DNA of 64,000 nucleotides, taken from positions 2,852,001 to 2,916,000 of the forward strand of contig NZ_CP104003.1 of NCBI RefSeq assembly GCF_025231485.1, read 5' to 3'. This DNA comes from Salinirubellus salinus. Its GTDB lineage: Archaea > Halobacteriota > Halobacteria > Halobacteriales > Haloarculaceae. Below, piece by piece: positions 33,177 to 42,735 of the stretch (positions are counted from its first letter, which is position 1; each line of letters begins with the position of its first letter). The position numbers and the translations under genes were made by a program. The notes beneath the pieces are model-generated. The model had not been told where the DNA came from, did not search any database, and was given only the letters and a program-made list of their open reading frames with translations.

Positions 33177-33222
33177 TCTCGTGGAGCGGGGCTCCGACGC
33201 AGTAGCAGTCGCGCTCCCCGGC

Positions 33223-34125
33223 TCAGGATTCCTCGGTCGGCCAGTCGCCCGGGACGTACTGCTCGAAGTTCGGTCGGGGAGACACCCCGGCGGGGTGGAA
33301 GGCTCGCTCGCCGCTCACCCGGAACGCCTCGATAGCCGACTGTCCCGGGCCGGTGAGGTATCCGACGAACGCCATGGCGAGCGCGTAGGCGCTGTCGTAG
33401 CGGGCAGGGTTCACGGGGATGACCGCGTACTCGTTGCGGAGCAAGGACGGTGGGTCGTCGAGTCCCCCGGCGACGTGGACGGCCAGCGGCCCGTCACGAC
33501 TCACGGCGAGGAACGTCCCTCGGTCGGAGAGTGTGTACGCGCCGGTCTGTTCGGCGGTGGTCAGGGTATCGCCCATCCCCTGGCCGGTCTCGCGGTACCA
33601 CGCCCCCGACGGCGTGACACCTGCTGCCTCCCACACCTGTCGTTCGCGGATGTGCGTTCCCGAGTTGTCACCCCGCGACAGGAAGGGGACTTCCTCGTCG
33701 ACAATCGCCCGAAAGGCTTCGACGGGCGAGCGACCGGCCACCCCTGCCGGGTCGTCGCCGGGGCCGACCAGCACGAAGTCGTTGACCATGAGCCGGCGGC
33801 GGTTGACACCGTGGCCGGCCCGGAGGAATTCGTCCTCGAGCGACCGGGCGTGGACGAGAACGACGTCGCAATCGCCGTCCCGCGCGGTGCGTAACGAGGC
33901 GCCCGTGCCTCGGACGAGCGACTTCACGGTCGTCTCGAACGTGGCTTCGAAGCCTGGAACCAGTTCGTCGAGCAGGCCGCTGTCGTAGGCCGTGGTCGCG
34001 GTGGCGAGCGTGAGGCTCGCCCGTGATGGCTCGCGCTCCGTCGTGGCACCTAGCTGTTCGGTACAGCCGGCGGCTGACAGCGAGCTGCCGCCCCCGAGCA
34101 GCTGGACGTATCTCCGGCGACGCAC
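33223..34125 (-). CDS. tupA: TupA-like tungstate-binding lipoprotein
   Basis: The 300-residue protein has a signal (RRRRYVQLLGGG ... AAGC) and the TupA/WtpA-type binding fold: TATTAYDSGLLDELVPGFE, then GTGASLRTARDGDCDVVLVHA, VNRRRLMVNDFVLVGPGDDPAG and FLSRGDNSGTHIRE. These are the oxyanion-contact segments of tungstate-binding proteins. No permease or ATPase gene is adjacent in the window. The upstream region has TAAAAATTAC and GTAG/CTAC elements (34128-34150). Start is GTG 34125. Confidence 0.85.
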   Translation of the reverse strand: MRRRRYVQLLGGGSSLSAAGCTEQLGATTEREPSRASLTLATATTAYDSGLLDELVPGFEATFETTVKSLVRGTGASLRTARDGDCDVVLVHARSLEDEFLRAGHGVNRRRLMVNDFVLVGPGDDPAGVAGRSPVEAFRAIVDEEVPFLSRGDNSGTHIRERQVWEAAGVTPSGAWYRETGQGMGDTLTTAEQTGAYTLSDRGTFLAVSRDGPLAVHVAGGLDDPPSLLRNEYAVIPVNPARYDSAYALAMAFVGYLTGPGQSAIEAFRVSGERAFHPAGVSPRPNFEQYVPGDWPTEES

Positions 34126-34263
34126 GCGGTAGTAATTTTTAGTGGCTACGTTATTGTCTCTTCGAAACCATATTTGGTTACCCTCTCCTCGGCAGGCTCT
34201 CGTTTCGACTCCTCGAGACGTCGAGCCGAGTCGTTCGGCAGGGGCACGTCGAGTGCGGCTCGC

Positions 34264-35943
34264 TCAGTCGACCAGTCCCTCCCGTTCGCGGAGGTTCCGG
34301 CGGCGCACCTTGCCGGTCGTGGTCCGCGGGAGTTCGTCGACGAACTCGACCTCGCGAGGGTACTCGTACTTCGCGAGGCGGTCCTTGACGTGTGACATCA
34401 ACGTCTCGCGGAGGTCGTCGCTCGGCCCGTGGCCGTCCGCGAGCAGGACGTACGCCTTGGGCACCTCGCCGCGCTCGTCGTGGGGGACGCCGATGACGGC
34501 GGCGTCGGCGACGGCCTCGTGGCTGGCGAGGGACTCCTCGATCTCCTCGGGGCCGATGCGGTAGCCAGAGGAGATGATGACGTCGTCCTTCCGGGACTCG
34601 AAGGCGAAGTAGCCGTCCGCGTCGACCGTCCCGAGGTCCTCCGTCAGGAGCCAGCCGTTCCGGACCTTCGCGTCGGTCTTCGCCGGTTTGTTCCAGTACT
34701 CCTCGAAGCAGACCGGGTCGCCCTCGTACCGGACGGCGATCTCGCCGACCTCGCCCGGTTCGACGGTCGGCTCGGCCGTCTCCGGGTCGACGATGGCGAC
34801 CTCGTGGCCGGGCACGGCCAGCCCCATGGTCCCGGGGCGCTGCTCGGCGAGTCTGGCGTTCTCGAGGACGGTCACGTTGGCCTCCGTCTGGCCGTAGCCC
34901 TCGTGGACCAGCGCGCCGTCGAACGTCGCTTCGGCCCACTGTGCGACCGACTCACCCAGCGACTCGCCGCCACTGCCGATGACCCGCAACGAGTCCACGT
35001 CGTACCCCTCGCTCGGCACCTGCATCATGAACCGCAACGCGGTGGGCGGGGCGAACAGCATCGTGACGTCGTAGCGGTCGAGTAGCTCGAAGGCCGTCGC
35101 AGGGTCGAACTCGCCGCCGTGATACGCGAGGACGGGCCGGCCGTAGAACAGCGCTGGCCAGACGATGTTGAACAGCGACGCGATCCACGCCCACTCCGCG
35201 GGCGTCCAGAACCGGGTCCCCTCGCCGAACTCGAAGTCGCCCACGATCTGGATGCCCGGCAGGTGGCCGAGCAACACCCGGTGGGCGTGCAGGACGCCCT
35301 TCGGGTCACCCGTCGTCCCGGAGGTGTAGATGAGCAACGCGTCGTCCTCGGCACTGGTCTCGACGGCCTCCCGACCCGCGTCCCGGTCGGCGACGGCGTC
35401 CTCGTACACGCGCCCGTCGCCCACGGGCTCCCCGTCGACGACGAGCACCGACGCCAGCCCGATGTCGTAGTCCTGTCGCGCCTCGTGGAGCGCCGCGGCG
35501 TTGCTGCCGTCGACGATGCAGGCGGTCGCGTCCGCGTCGGACAGCCGGTAGCCGAGCGCGTCCGGGCCGAACAGGGTCGACAGCGGCAACGAGACGGCCC
35601 CGAGCTTCCAGACGGCCACGTGGGCGATGGCCGTCTCGGGCTTCTGTGGCAGGTTCACCCCGACGCGGTCGCCGCGCCCGACGCCGTTGTCCGCGAGGTA
35701 GTTCGCCAGTCGACTCGCGGCGGCCTCGAACTCCGCGAACGTGTACGTGTCCGTCGCGCCGGCTGCGTCCTCGACGAACAGCGCCGTCTCGTCCGGTTTC
35801 TCCGCCGCCCACCGGTCGCAGACGTAGGCGGCGATGTTGAACTGGTCCGGGACCTCCCACTCGAACCACTCGCGCAACTCCTCGAAGCTCTCCCAGTCGT
35901 GTTCGTGGAACTGGTAGCGGTCCAGCCGCTCGGTCGTGGCCAT
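34264..35943 (-). CDS. AMP-forming acyl-CoA synthetase
   Basis: This 559-residue adenylate-forming enzyme starts at ATG 35943 (an earlier ATG adds nine residues). The P-loop is YTSGTTGDPKGVLHAH. Later motifs are GYGQTEAN, GWLLTEDLG, RKDDVIISSGYRIGPEEIE and the catalytic Lys in RTTTGKVRR near the end. The overall pattern fits medium-chain acyl-CoA synthetases. It activates a carboxylic acid with ATP and CoA in the cytoplasm. The next gene upstream, a kinase-like protein often linked to fatty-acid genes, is co-oriented. Confidence 0.93.
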   Translation of the reverse strand: MATTERLDRYQFHEHDWESFEELREWFEWEVPDQFNIAAYVCDRWAAEKPDETALFVEDAAGATDTYTFAEFEAAASRLANYLADNGVGRGDRVGVNLPQKPETAIAHVAVWKLGAVSLPLSTLFGPDALGYRLSDADATACIVDGSNAAALHEARQDYDIGLASVLVVDGEPVGDGRVYEDAVADRDAGREAVETSAEDDALLIYTSGTTGDPKGVLHAHRVLLGHLPGIQIVGDFEFGEGTRFWTPAEWAWIASLFNIVWPALFYGRPVLAYHGGEFDPATAFELLDRYDVTMLFAPPTALRFMMQVPSEGYDVDSLRVIGSGGESLGESVAQWAEATFDGALVHEGYGQTEANVTVLENARLAEQRPGTMGLAVPGHEVAIVDPETAEPTVEPGEVGEIAVRYEGDPVCFEEYWNKPAKTDAKVRNGWLLTEDLGTVDADGYFAFESRKDDVIISSGYRIGPEEIEESLASHEAVADAAVIGVPHDERGEVPKAYVLLADGHGPSDDLRETLMSHVKDRLAKYEYPREVEFVDELPRTTTGKVRRRNLREREGLVD

Positions 35944-35994
35944 GGTAGCCGTGACCGAGGCCAGATACATACTGCTTTGCCCGGAGGGCCTCGC

Positions 35995-37062
35995 TCAGAG
36001 CGGTTCCTCGCCGTCGACGATCCGTTTCGCCCGACGGGCCAGTTCCGGGACACCCTCTTCCAGTGCCGGATAGAGCGGGTCGTCGGCGTCGCCCTCCCGG
36101 TAGCGGTAGTACATCGCCTCGGCCGTGGTGGCGATCTTGTAGGCGGCGAGCCCCCGATAGAACCGCTCGTCGGTGAACGCCCGCCCGGTGCGGTCCTCGT
36201 ACCGGGCGACCAGTTCCGTCCGGGTCGGGTAGTCCTCGTGTTCCATGAACCGGGGGAGGAAGCGCCCGGGGAGTCCCGGATCGGGGTCGTGCGGCTCGCG
36301 CCAGAAGACCAGCATCCAGCCGAGGTCCGCGAGCGGGTCGCCCAGGGTACTCAACTCCCAGTCCAGCACCCCTGCGACCGTCGGCGGCGTCCCCGACTCG
36401 AACATGAGGTTGTCGAGTTTGTAGTCACCGTGGACGAGCGTGTGGTCGGACTCCTCGGGGAGGTTCTCGGCCAGCCAGTCGCCGACCTCGCGGAGGTGTG
36501 GCACCTCGCGGTCCTGTTCTGTCGTCGGGAGGAGCCACTCCAGTTGCTCGGTGAAGTTCTCGACCTGCCGTTCGAGGTACCCGTCCGGATAGCCGAACGT
36601 TCCCGCTTCCAGCCCGATGGCCTCGTAGTCGACCGCGTGGACGTCCGCGAGCGTCTCGACGAGCCGCTCGCCGACCGCTCGCCGGTGGGCGGCCGTGGCG
36701 AACCGGTCGGGCTCCTCGGCACGGAGGACGTCCCCATCGAGGCGCTCCATCAACACGAACGGGCTGCCGATCACGTCGGTATCGTCGCAGGTCGCCGCGA
36801 TCTCGGGCACCGGCACCTCCCCGGAGACAGCGTCCACGACCCGCGCCTCGCGGAGGACGTCGTGAGCACCCTCCGCGTGGTCGCCGGCGGGCGGGCGCCG
36901 CAGGACGAGGGCCCGGTCGTCCCACTCGACGAGCAGCGTCTCGTTGGAGAACCCTTCCCCGTGGCGCTCGACCCCGAGGGCCGCGTCCGGTGCGCCGCCG
37001 AGTGCCTCCCGACAGAACGTCGCCAGTGCAGCCTCGTCGACCAGTTCGCCCACGTCGGTCAC
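35995..37062 (-). CDS. Aminoglycoside-phosphotransferase-fold kinase
   Basis: The 355-residue protein is read from GTG 37062; the open frame upstream is low-complexity and not protein-like. It has HGEGFSNETLLVEW (ATP loop), FVLMERLDGDVL, catalytic loop VHGDYKLDNLMF and metal Asp in VLDWELSTLGDPLADLGWML. This is the ACAD10/11-like phosphotransferase group, which often neighbours acyl-CoA genes. It may phosphorylate a hydroxyacyl-CoA intermediate; that role is inferred from relatives. Confidence 0.9.
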   Translation of the reverse strand: MTDVGELVDEAALATFCREALGGAPDAALGVERHGEGFSNETLLVEWDDRALVLRRPPAGDHAEGAHDVLREARVVDAVSGEVPVPEIAATCDDTDVIGSPFVLMERLDGDVLRAEEPDRFATAAHRRAVGERLVETLADVHAVDYEAIGLEAGTFGYPDGYLERQVENFTEQLEWLLPTTEQDREVPHLREVGDWLAENLPEESDHTLVHGDYKLDNLMFESGTPPTVAGVLDWELSTLGDPLADLGWMLVFWREPHDPDPGLPGRFLPRFMEHEDYPTRTELVARYEDRTGRAFTDERFYRGLAAYKIATTAEAMYYRYREGDADDPLYPALEEGVPELARRAKRIVDGEEPL

Positions 37063-37230
37063 GCCACATCGCCTCGGTCCGCTCGGAGTTCCTGCTGCGG
37101 CATGGTGCCTCGGCCTATCGACCCCGGCCAGTATAGGGATTCGGGCGGACCGTGGCCGTTCACGGACGGGGCGGCCGACTGGAGCCGGCGTCACGGACGG
37201 ACGCGCGACGCTCGACGGCTCTCCTCGTTC

Positions 37231-37464
37231 GTGAGGCTCGTCGCACTCACGCTGATTGTCGTCGTCGGTATCCTCGCGTGGCGGTATCCCGACGACTTCG
37301 GTTCTGCTCCCCGCGCCGAGGCTGTCGCGCTGGCCGTCGCGTGGGTAGCGAGTGCCACGTTCGTGCTCTACTCGAGCCACTCGATCACGTACCCGGACGT
37401 TCTCACGTCCGAGACGCTGGCGAGCCGCCTAAGTAGTACTTCGACCCTCCTACGGATGGTGTAG
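37231..37464 (+). CDS. Small two-span membrane protein
   Basis: The 77-residue frame from GTG 37231 has two hydrophobic helices (LVALTLIVVVGILAW and AVALAVAWVASATFVLYSS). It ends five bases before the SRPBCC gene, which suggests coexpression. The start is uncertain because the frame is open upstream. Confidence 0.5.
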   Translation: MRLVALTLIVVVGILAWRYPDDFGSAPRAEAVALAVAWVASATFVLYSSHSITYPDVLTSETLASRLSSTSTLLRMV

Positions 37465-37469
37465 CGACC

Positions 37470-38246
37470 ATGTCAGCAACGGCACCCCCCGAGGAACCAA
37501 GACTCGCCGACCCAGTACCGCGTCGAGGGACGCGGCTCCGACGCCGCCTCCGCCCCGTGGCCGGTCTCGCGCTGCTGGGTGCGGGCTACTGGTTCGTGCT
37601 CAGACCGCGGCTGCTGGACTGGGGCACGACGCCAGACGAGGCCGCCCGGACGCTTCCCGGCGACGACCTGCTCGCGGACCCCGACGGCGAGTCGACGATG
37701 GCGATCAGCATCGAGGCCCCACCAGAGGACGTCTGGCCGTGGCTCCGCCAGCTCGGGCAGGAGCAGGGTGGGTTCTACAGCTACGAGTGGGCCGAGAACC
37801 TGGTCGGTCTCGACATCCACAACGCCGACGAGATCGTCCCCGAGTACCAGGACCTCGCCGTGGGCGATACGGTCCGTCTCGCCCGCGCGGACCGCTTCCC
37901 CGACACCAGACTGGAGGTCGCGGCGTTCACGCCGGCGCGGTCACTCGTCCTCCGGACGCCGGACGACCCGCCGTGGTGGGTCTGGGCGTTCGTGCTCGAC
38001 CCCGTCGACGAGACGACGACGCGACTCGTGGTCCGGTCACGGATCCGGCTCCCCCAGAACCCCGCGGTTCGGCTCGCCAGCGGGGGGGTGCTCGACCCCG
38101 TCACGTTCGTGATGACCCGTGGGATGCTCCGCGGCATCAGATCTCGCGTGGAGGCGACGGGCAGCACCGCCGAGGAGGTCGACGTAGACGTCGCCGAGCG
38201 TGGTGGGGTGGGCTCGCGGACCGAATCGGGCGTCCCCGGCGGATGA
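37470..38246 (+). CDS. Membrane-anchored SRPBCC-family protein
   Basis: This 258-residue protein has one N-terminal hydrophobic helix (PVAGLALLGAGYWFVL) followed by a SRPBCC/polyketide-cyclase-like domain: MAISIEAPPEDVWPWLRQLG, GFYSYEWAENLVGLDIHNAD, LVLRTPDDPPWWVWAFVLDP. The WxWLxQLG and ENL-GLDIHNA segments are typical of a conserved actinobacterial/haloarchaeal subgroup. Ligand unknown. Confidence 0.85.
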   Translation: MSATAPPEEPRLADPVPRRGTRLRRRLRPVAGLALLGAGYWFVLRPRLLDWGTTPDEAARTLPGDDLLADPDGESTMAISIEAPPEDVWPWLRQLGQEQGGFYSYEWAENLVGLDIHNADEIVPEYQDLAVGDTVRLARADRFPDTRLEVAAFTPARSLVLRTPDDPPWWVWAFVLDPVDETTTRLVVRSRIRLPQNPAVRLASGGVLDPVTFVMTRGMLRGIRSRVEATGSTAEEVDVDVAERGGVGSRTESGVPGG

Positions 38247-38338
38247 CCCCCGACTCGGCCGTGTTCTTCGGGCGCTCGGTGAGCGGGCATCCTTCGTTCA
38301 CCCGTTCCGCCGGCTGAACCCGGGGGTCGGCAGCGTCG

Positions 38339-38851
38339 CTACTCCGTCGCCTCTCGGAACGCTGGTCGGAAGGTGACGACACCGTCCACGCCGTCCAGCG
38401 CGCCGTCGTGCAACGGTCGCACCACGAACGCCTCGTCGGCGCCGAACTCGTTCCCGAGCCCGTAGTCGCTCGCCCGTTCGAAGCCGAAGCGAGCGTAGTA
38501 TCCGGGGTCGCCCAGCAGGACCACCGCGTCGGCGCCGGCCGCCCGGCAGATCGCCAGCCCTCGCCGGATCAGCGACGAGCCGACGCCCGCGTTCTGGTGT
38601 TCCGGGAGGACACCGACCGGGCCGAGCCCGACCAGTTCGACGTGCTCCCCGTGGCCGTCGACGGTCGTCGGCGAGAACAGGACGTGGCCCACGACCCGGC
38701 CGTCGACGACGGCCACGAGGGAGACCACGGCCTCGTCGGCGTCGTGTACTCGCTGGACGATGCGTGATTCGTCGGTCCGGCCGTCGAAGGCGCGTCGATG
38801 CACCTCGAAGACGGCCGCCGCATCACTCGCGGTGAACGGGCGTATCTCCAT
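38339..38851 (-). CDS. GNAT-family N-acetyltransferase
   Basis: The 170-residue protein from ATG 38851 has strand/helix order of GNAT enzymes, with the acetyl-CoA loop in LGPVGVLPEHQNAGVGSSLI (Q/RxxGxG/A form) and YYARFGFERA, the PhnO/YhbS-like substrate region. It probably acetylates a small-molecule or protein amine. Genes on either side are unrelated. Confidence 0.9.
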   Translation of the reverse strand: MEIRPFTASDAAAVFEVHRRAFDGRTDESRIVQRVHDADEAVVSLVAVVDGRVVGHVLFSPTTVDGHGEHVELVGLGPVGVLPEHQNAGVGSSLIRRGLAICRAAGADAVVLLGDPGYYARFGFERASDYGLGNEFGADEAFVVRPLHDGALDGVDGVVTFRPAFREATE

Positions 38852-39019
38852 GCGTCTCTGACGAGTGAGAGACACTCCGTCGTTGAAGGCGTCGTCGGTC
38901 GGACGTGGGCCCGTGTCAGTCAGGTCACGCTCACTCCAGCCCGGCCGTCGAGTTCGGCGTGGTGGCCACTGTCCTCGGCAGGCAGTTTCGATCCGAAACG
39001 AGGGGGAGACGGACCGGAT

Positions 39020-39469
39020 TCAGTCGTCGGCTCGCACGGCCGCGCTGAGTTCCTCGGGGCTCACGCCGAGTTGTCGCAGGAATCCGAGGAGGTCCGGTTG
39101 GACCCACCACTCGGCGACCTTCCCGCCCTCCAGACGGAGGAAGGCCATCGTCTGTATCTCGAACTCGTTACCCGTCGGCTCGATCCCCATGAACTCGCTG
39201 TCGTGGGTACCGCGCTCCGTCATTCGGACGGCGACGGTGTCACCCTCCGCGATCAGGTCGTGAATCGTCTCCGTATCGTCGGGGAACGCCTCGCGGTCCA
39301 TCGCGAACATCTCCCTGATCTCGTCCCGGCCACTGAAATCTCGCAGCAGACCGTGCACCACCGCGTCCTCGGCGAATATCTCGTCGACTGCGTCGAGATC
39401 GCCCTGCTCCTCGATGTCGTCGCGGATCCGACGGACGATACGCTTGTTCTCCTCGGGTGTTGATGTCAT
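39020..39469 (-). CDS. SnoaL-like ester cyclase-family protein
   Basis: The 149-residue protein has the pattern NKRIVRRIRDDIEEQGDLDAVDEIFAEDAVVH, GRDEIREMFAMDREAFPD, VAVRMTERGTHDSEFMGIEPTG and a final IAEWWVQPDLLGFLRQLG-like stretch, characteristic of the SnoaL/ester-cyclase NTF2 group. Substrate unknown. Confidence 0.88.
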   Translation of the reverse strand: MTSTPEENKRIVRRIRDDIEEQGDLDAVDEIFAEDAVVHGLLRDFSGRDEIREMFAMDREAFPDDTETIHDLIAEGDTVAVRMTERGTHDSEFMGIEPTGNEFEIQTMAFLRLEGGKVAEWWVQPDLLGFLRQLGVSPEELSAAVRADD

Positions 39470-39630
39470 CCTTGCTTCACTAGCGAGGGAGATCGCGATG
39501 GGGATTACCCTCTTCGGGAATTCCTACGTCCAGAGAACCGAAGGCCGCAACCAACCGCCCACGGTGCGCTCGACGTGTCGCTCTCGCTCAACGTCTCGTG
39601 CGGCGGTGTGTCTCGCGCACGGACCATCGC

Positions 39631-39637
39631 TTATATT
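39631..39637 (+). promoter_or_regulatory. TATA box of the small membrane protein gene at 39660
   Basis: TTATATT is centred about 26 bases before ATG 39660, supporting that start and a leaderless transcript. Confidence 0.55.
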
Positions 39638-39659
39638 CCGCATCGACGTACCGACGTGC

Positions 39660-39962
39660 ATGGCTCCGTCTGACCCGCGGGCGCGTCTCGTCTGGTTCGC
39701 TATCGCAACGCTGGTTATCCTCGGCCCGGCGTTGATCCTCGTCGCCACGCTGCAACTCCTCGTCGTCTTCGGGGATCTCGGTGAGGTGACCCTCGTCGAG
39801 TTCCTCGAACTGTACCTCCTCGACCTGGTCCTGTTCGTCGGCCTGTCGTACGGTATCTACCGCCTGGTCGTGTGGGTGGTGGAACACCGGCTTCCAGCAG
39901 CGGGGGAGACGGGAGACGGCCGCGACGCGACGGACGCGGACGAGGCCGGGAATCGCAGATAG
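39660..39962 (+). CDS. Small two-span membrane protein
   Basis: The 100-residue product from ATG 39660 has two hydrophobic helices (FAIATLVILGPALILVATLQLL and LLDLVLFVGLSYGIYRLVVW) and an acidic tail. No family is recognised. It is monocistronic. Confidence 0.75.
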   Translation: MAPSDPRARLVWFAIATLVILGPALILVATLQLLVVFGDLGEVTLVEFLELYLLDLVLFVGLSYGIYRLVVWVVEHRLPAAGETGDGRDATDADEAGNRR

Positions 39963-40053
39963 GAGTCGCACCGACCGTCCACGCTCGACGGGACGGGTGG
40001 TGGTGTGACGGGGCTAGATGGTGTCCCCACGTCCCAGTCCCCGGCTCCGCACG

Positions 40054-41025
40054 TCACTCGTACGGCCGTCCCTCGCTATCTTCCTCGGTGACGGGAACGT
40101 ACGACCGACCGACGAGGCTACCGAGGAACCACTCCCGAACCGAGAGCTGCCGCTCTGGGCCCTTGAACCGCGCCGACTTGAGCCGGTCCTTGGTCGTCTG
40201 GAAGTAGTTCACGGCCGTCACGAGAGCGACGCCACCCACGGTGTTCCCGAGCAGCACGGGGAGGACGAACTCTACCAGCCCGGTCGCGAGTGCGAGTTCA
40301 CCCAGGACGACGAGGTAGACGACCTCGGTGAACGACACGACGACGTGGTAGAGGTTGGCGAACGGGATGGCGAAGAACGCCAGATAGACGACGAGCAGGC
40401 GGGACGTCGTCTCACGGGAGGCGTAGTCCACCCAGACGACCCCGGCGACGATGAGCCCGGCGAACATCGCCTTGAAGAATAACGTCGTCCACGGCGTACG
40501 GACGCCGGCCAGGGCGATGTCCACGGCCACCCTGGCCGTCGACGACGAGAAGACCCCGGTCGTCGCGACCGCGACGGCGCCGAGGGCGCCGCCCGCGAAG
40601 TTCCCCACGAGGACCGTCAGCCACTTTCCGAGCAGTTTCGGGAGGCTGACGAGCCGTTCGAGCACCAGCGCGACCGGGGGTAACGTGTTCTCGGTGTAGA
40701 GCTGGTACCCGCCGAGGATGATGTAGATGAATCCGAGGGGGTACAGTACCTGACTCAGTATCGGGTCGCCCCCGGTCGCGGCGGTTCCGGACGCGTACAT
40801 CAGGAACGTGATCGTGACCGCGAACCCGGCCGCGAGGCCGCTGAAGAAGAGTTCACGTCGAGTGGCGGTGATCTCTTCGTCGGCGGCCGCGACGATCCGC
40901 TGGAAGACCTCGTCGGTGCTGAATCGGTCACGAACCACCGTCCCGGCCGCGGGTGCACCGCTCCGGGACCGATCGACCGCCTCGCGAACCATGTCGGGCG
41001 TGCTCTCACCAGAGTCGTCGGCCAT
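40054..41025 (-). CDS. Formate/nitrite transporter (FNT) family protein
   Basis: The product of about 323 residues starts at ATG 41025 (an in-frame ATG at 41043 is possible). After an N-terminal soluble segment it has six membrane segments in the FNT order, with ELFFSGLAAGFAVTITFLMY, LYPLGFIYIILGGYQLYTENTLPPV, VLVGNFAGGALGAV and LLGNTVGGVALV. The repeated N-F/T-x-G-G motifs match the two pore half-helices. Members move formate, nitrite or similar anions; some haloarchaeal ones are uncharacterised. Confidence 0.88.
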   Translation of the reverse strand: MADDSGESTPDMVREAVDRSRSGAPAAGTVVRDRFSTDEVFQRIVAAADEEITATRRELFFSGLAAGFAVTITFLMYASGTAATGGDPILSQVLYPLGFIYIILGGYQLYTENTLPPVALVLERLVSLPKLLGKWLTVLVGNFAGGALGAVAVATTGVFSSSTARVAVDIALAGVRTPWTTLFFKAMFAGLIVAGVVWVDYASRETTSRLLVVYLAFFAIPFANLYHVVVSFTEVVYLVVLGELALATGLVEFVLPVLLGNTVGGVALVTAVNYFQTTKDRLKSARFKGPERQLSVREWFLGSLVGRSYVPVTEEDSEGRPYE

Positions 41026-41308
41026 GTGCCGTGATGAGCGCATGGACAGGTGGTAATTGCGGTAGCAGAGCGGCCCGGCGGCTGGCGGCGTAGCGGTCGA
41101 CCTCGGGGGCGACTTCAGCGAGATCTCGAACGACGGCGTCACCCTGACGAACCCCGAGCGGACGGACGAGTCGCGCACCGGCCAGCTATGGAGACCGGGG
41201 CGAACCAGCTGACGGGGAGGGTCGAATCCGGCGACGGCGCGCTCTACCTACTCGACGACGAGCGAGGTCGTCGTGACGAGTCGACAGCCGTCGCACGGGC
41301 ACGCGGCA

Positions 41309-41809
41309 TCATCGACTCCGCTCGACGACCCGCCCGGGGTCGTCGCTCGTCAGGACGTCCTCGAGCGCCCGTTCCAGTTCGAGTTCCGTGAGCTCACCCG
41401 CGGCGTACTGCGTCTTCAGCTCGTCTATCGCCTCCCGCTCGCTCATCGACGCGCCCTCGTGGGTCGTCTCGTCGGAGCGGTCCCTCGCCGCGTCGATCAT
41501 CCGTTGCACCTCGGCGGGGACGTCGGTCCGGAAGTAGACGAAGCCGGCGACGGCGAGCGTCGTCACGAGGAGCCCCACGACCGCGAGCGACGCGAGGACG
41601 GCGACGGGGCCGACCGCGAACAGCAGGACCACCAGCGTCGCGAGCACCAGCAGGACCGTGAGGACGGCAGCGACGGCGGCCCCGAGCGCGAACGCGATGA
41701 GGAGCGGCTCCTCGAGGAAATCCTCCAGCAGCTCGTCCGGTTCCGCGATCTCCTCCACGATGTCTTCGATGTCGACGACCGCTTCGACGAGATCCTCGAG
41801 GTCGACCAC
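41309..41809 (-). CDS. Membrane protein with SHOCT-like tail
   Basis: The 166-residue protein has an acidic amphipathic N-terminus (LEDLVEAVVDIEDIVEEIAE), two long hydrophobic helices at about 35-95 and a C-terminal SHOCT-type motif (AIDELKTQYAAGELTELELERALEDVL). SHOCT domains usually end membrane or oligomerising proteins. Specific function unknown. Confidence 0.8.
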   Translation of the reverse strand: MVDLEDLVEAVVDIEDIVEEIAEPDELLEDFLEEPLLIAFALGAAVAAVLTVLLVLATLVVLLFAVGPVAVLASLAVVGLLVTTLAVAGFVYFRTDVPAEVQRMIDAARDRSDETTHEGASMSEREAIDELKTQYAAGELTELELERALEDVLTSDDPGRVVERSR

Positions 41810-41881
41810 GGTGGCCGTAGTCGCCCCGAGGCGATTGTGGTTTCGGTCGTCGGCCGGCCACGAGTCCCGGGTGCCGTCGGC

Positions 41882-42292
41882 TCAGGACGACGTTCGCTCC
41901 GAAGAGCGGGTCGCCAGCATGGAGAGCGGCGTGACACCCTTCCTGGCGAGTTCCTCGCGGACGCAGCGCGGGACCCGCTCGAGCGCCTCGTCGGTGCTCG
42001 GGTCCAGACTGACGCCGTCGACCTTGAGTGCGGCCACCTCACCACCGCCGTGGGCGTCCGCGGTGACCTCGAACTCGAACGGGCGTGCGCGCTCGTCGGT
42101 CGCACGGACCCAGACCGTCGTCCGACCGTCCAGGCGTTCCCACGCGGCGCTCTCCTCGACGGTGAGCCGACCAGCGGGCGCGACGCACGACTCACGACAC
42201 GACGGACACGTGGCCGGATGGGGCTCGGAGCCGACGTAGCCGTACTCGGCTCCACACCGGTAACAGCGGAGCGAAAGGACCGGCACGGTCAC
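41882..42292 (-). CDS. Zinc-ribbon protein
   Basis: This 136-residue protein from GTG 42292 begins LSLRCYRCGAEYGY and ATCPSCRESC, a CxxC...CxxC ribbon. A mixed domain with TTVWVRATDERARPFEFEV and an acidic helical end follow. The family is not recognised; a regulatory or nucleic-acid role is typical of the ribbon. Confidence 0.7.
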   Translation of the reverse strand: MTVPVLSLRCYRCGAEYGYVGSEPHPATCPSCRESCVAPAGRLTVEESAAWERLDGRTTVWVRATDERARPFEFEVTADAHGGGEVAALKVDGVSLDPSTDEALERVPRCVREELARKGVTPLSMLATRSSERTSS

Positions 42293-42735
42293 CTCGAGCC
42301 GGGCGGCGGCGTCCCGGTGGCCGCCCCCGTGAACACGCGCTCGAAGTGGCGCGAGACGTACCCCCCGCGGTGCGCACACTCAGCCACGAGCACACCTCCG
42401 GACGGGGCTGTGGACGCCGGGAGCGAACCGGCGCGCGAACGGAGCGGACGCACTGGTGCTGTCGATGGCCGTCGAAGGGCTGGTTCGTCGTGATTGCATC
42501 GGTCGTGGTTCCACCTGAACAATAATAATTTTGTCTAACGCTAACGCCAGTTCGTAACTGGTAGTGGTTGATTTTGGGTGACGGCAAATCGCTTGATCGT
42601 CGTACCAACCCACGGTTCACGTGGGTCGGGGCGACGTGCGCGGCGTCCGGCGAACGCGGCCACCCCTGCTCGGTGTCCGCGAGGCCAGCGAGCCGGTGTG
42701 CCCACCCGACAGCAGTCGCTCGGGTTCGATAGGAC
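42293..42735. other. Gene-poor interval
   Basis: 443 bases without a convincing gene. It has a perfect small hairpin CCAGTT/AACTGG at 42547-42561 and an AT-rich stretch (AATAATAATTTTG, about 42521-42535) that could be a promoter for the minus-strand zinc-ribbon gene. A short minus frame ending in the GTGA at 42289-42292 may be noise. Confidence 0.4.

Noticed and set aside
33165-33200. GGTTCGAGTC resembling a tRNA T-loop
   Set aside because: The flanking bases do not form a T stem, and no acceptor, D or anticodon arm is found; it overlaps repeat R15.
35119-37230. Long plus-strand open frame upstream of the small membrane gene at 37231
   Set aside because: Antisense to the acyl-CoA synthetase and kinase genes; only its last ~77 codons look like protein.
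42289-42522. 77-residue minus frame overlapping the zinc-ribbon start
   Set aside because: No motif or protein-like composition in most of its length; only the GTGA overlap speaks for it.
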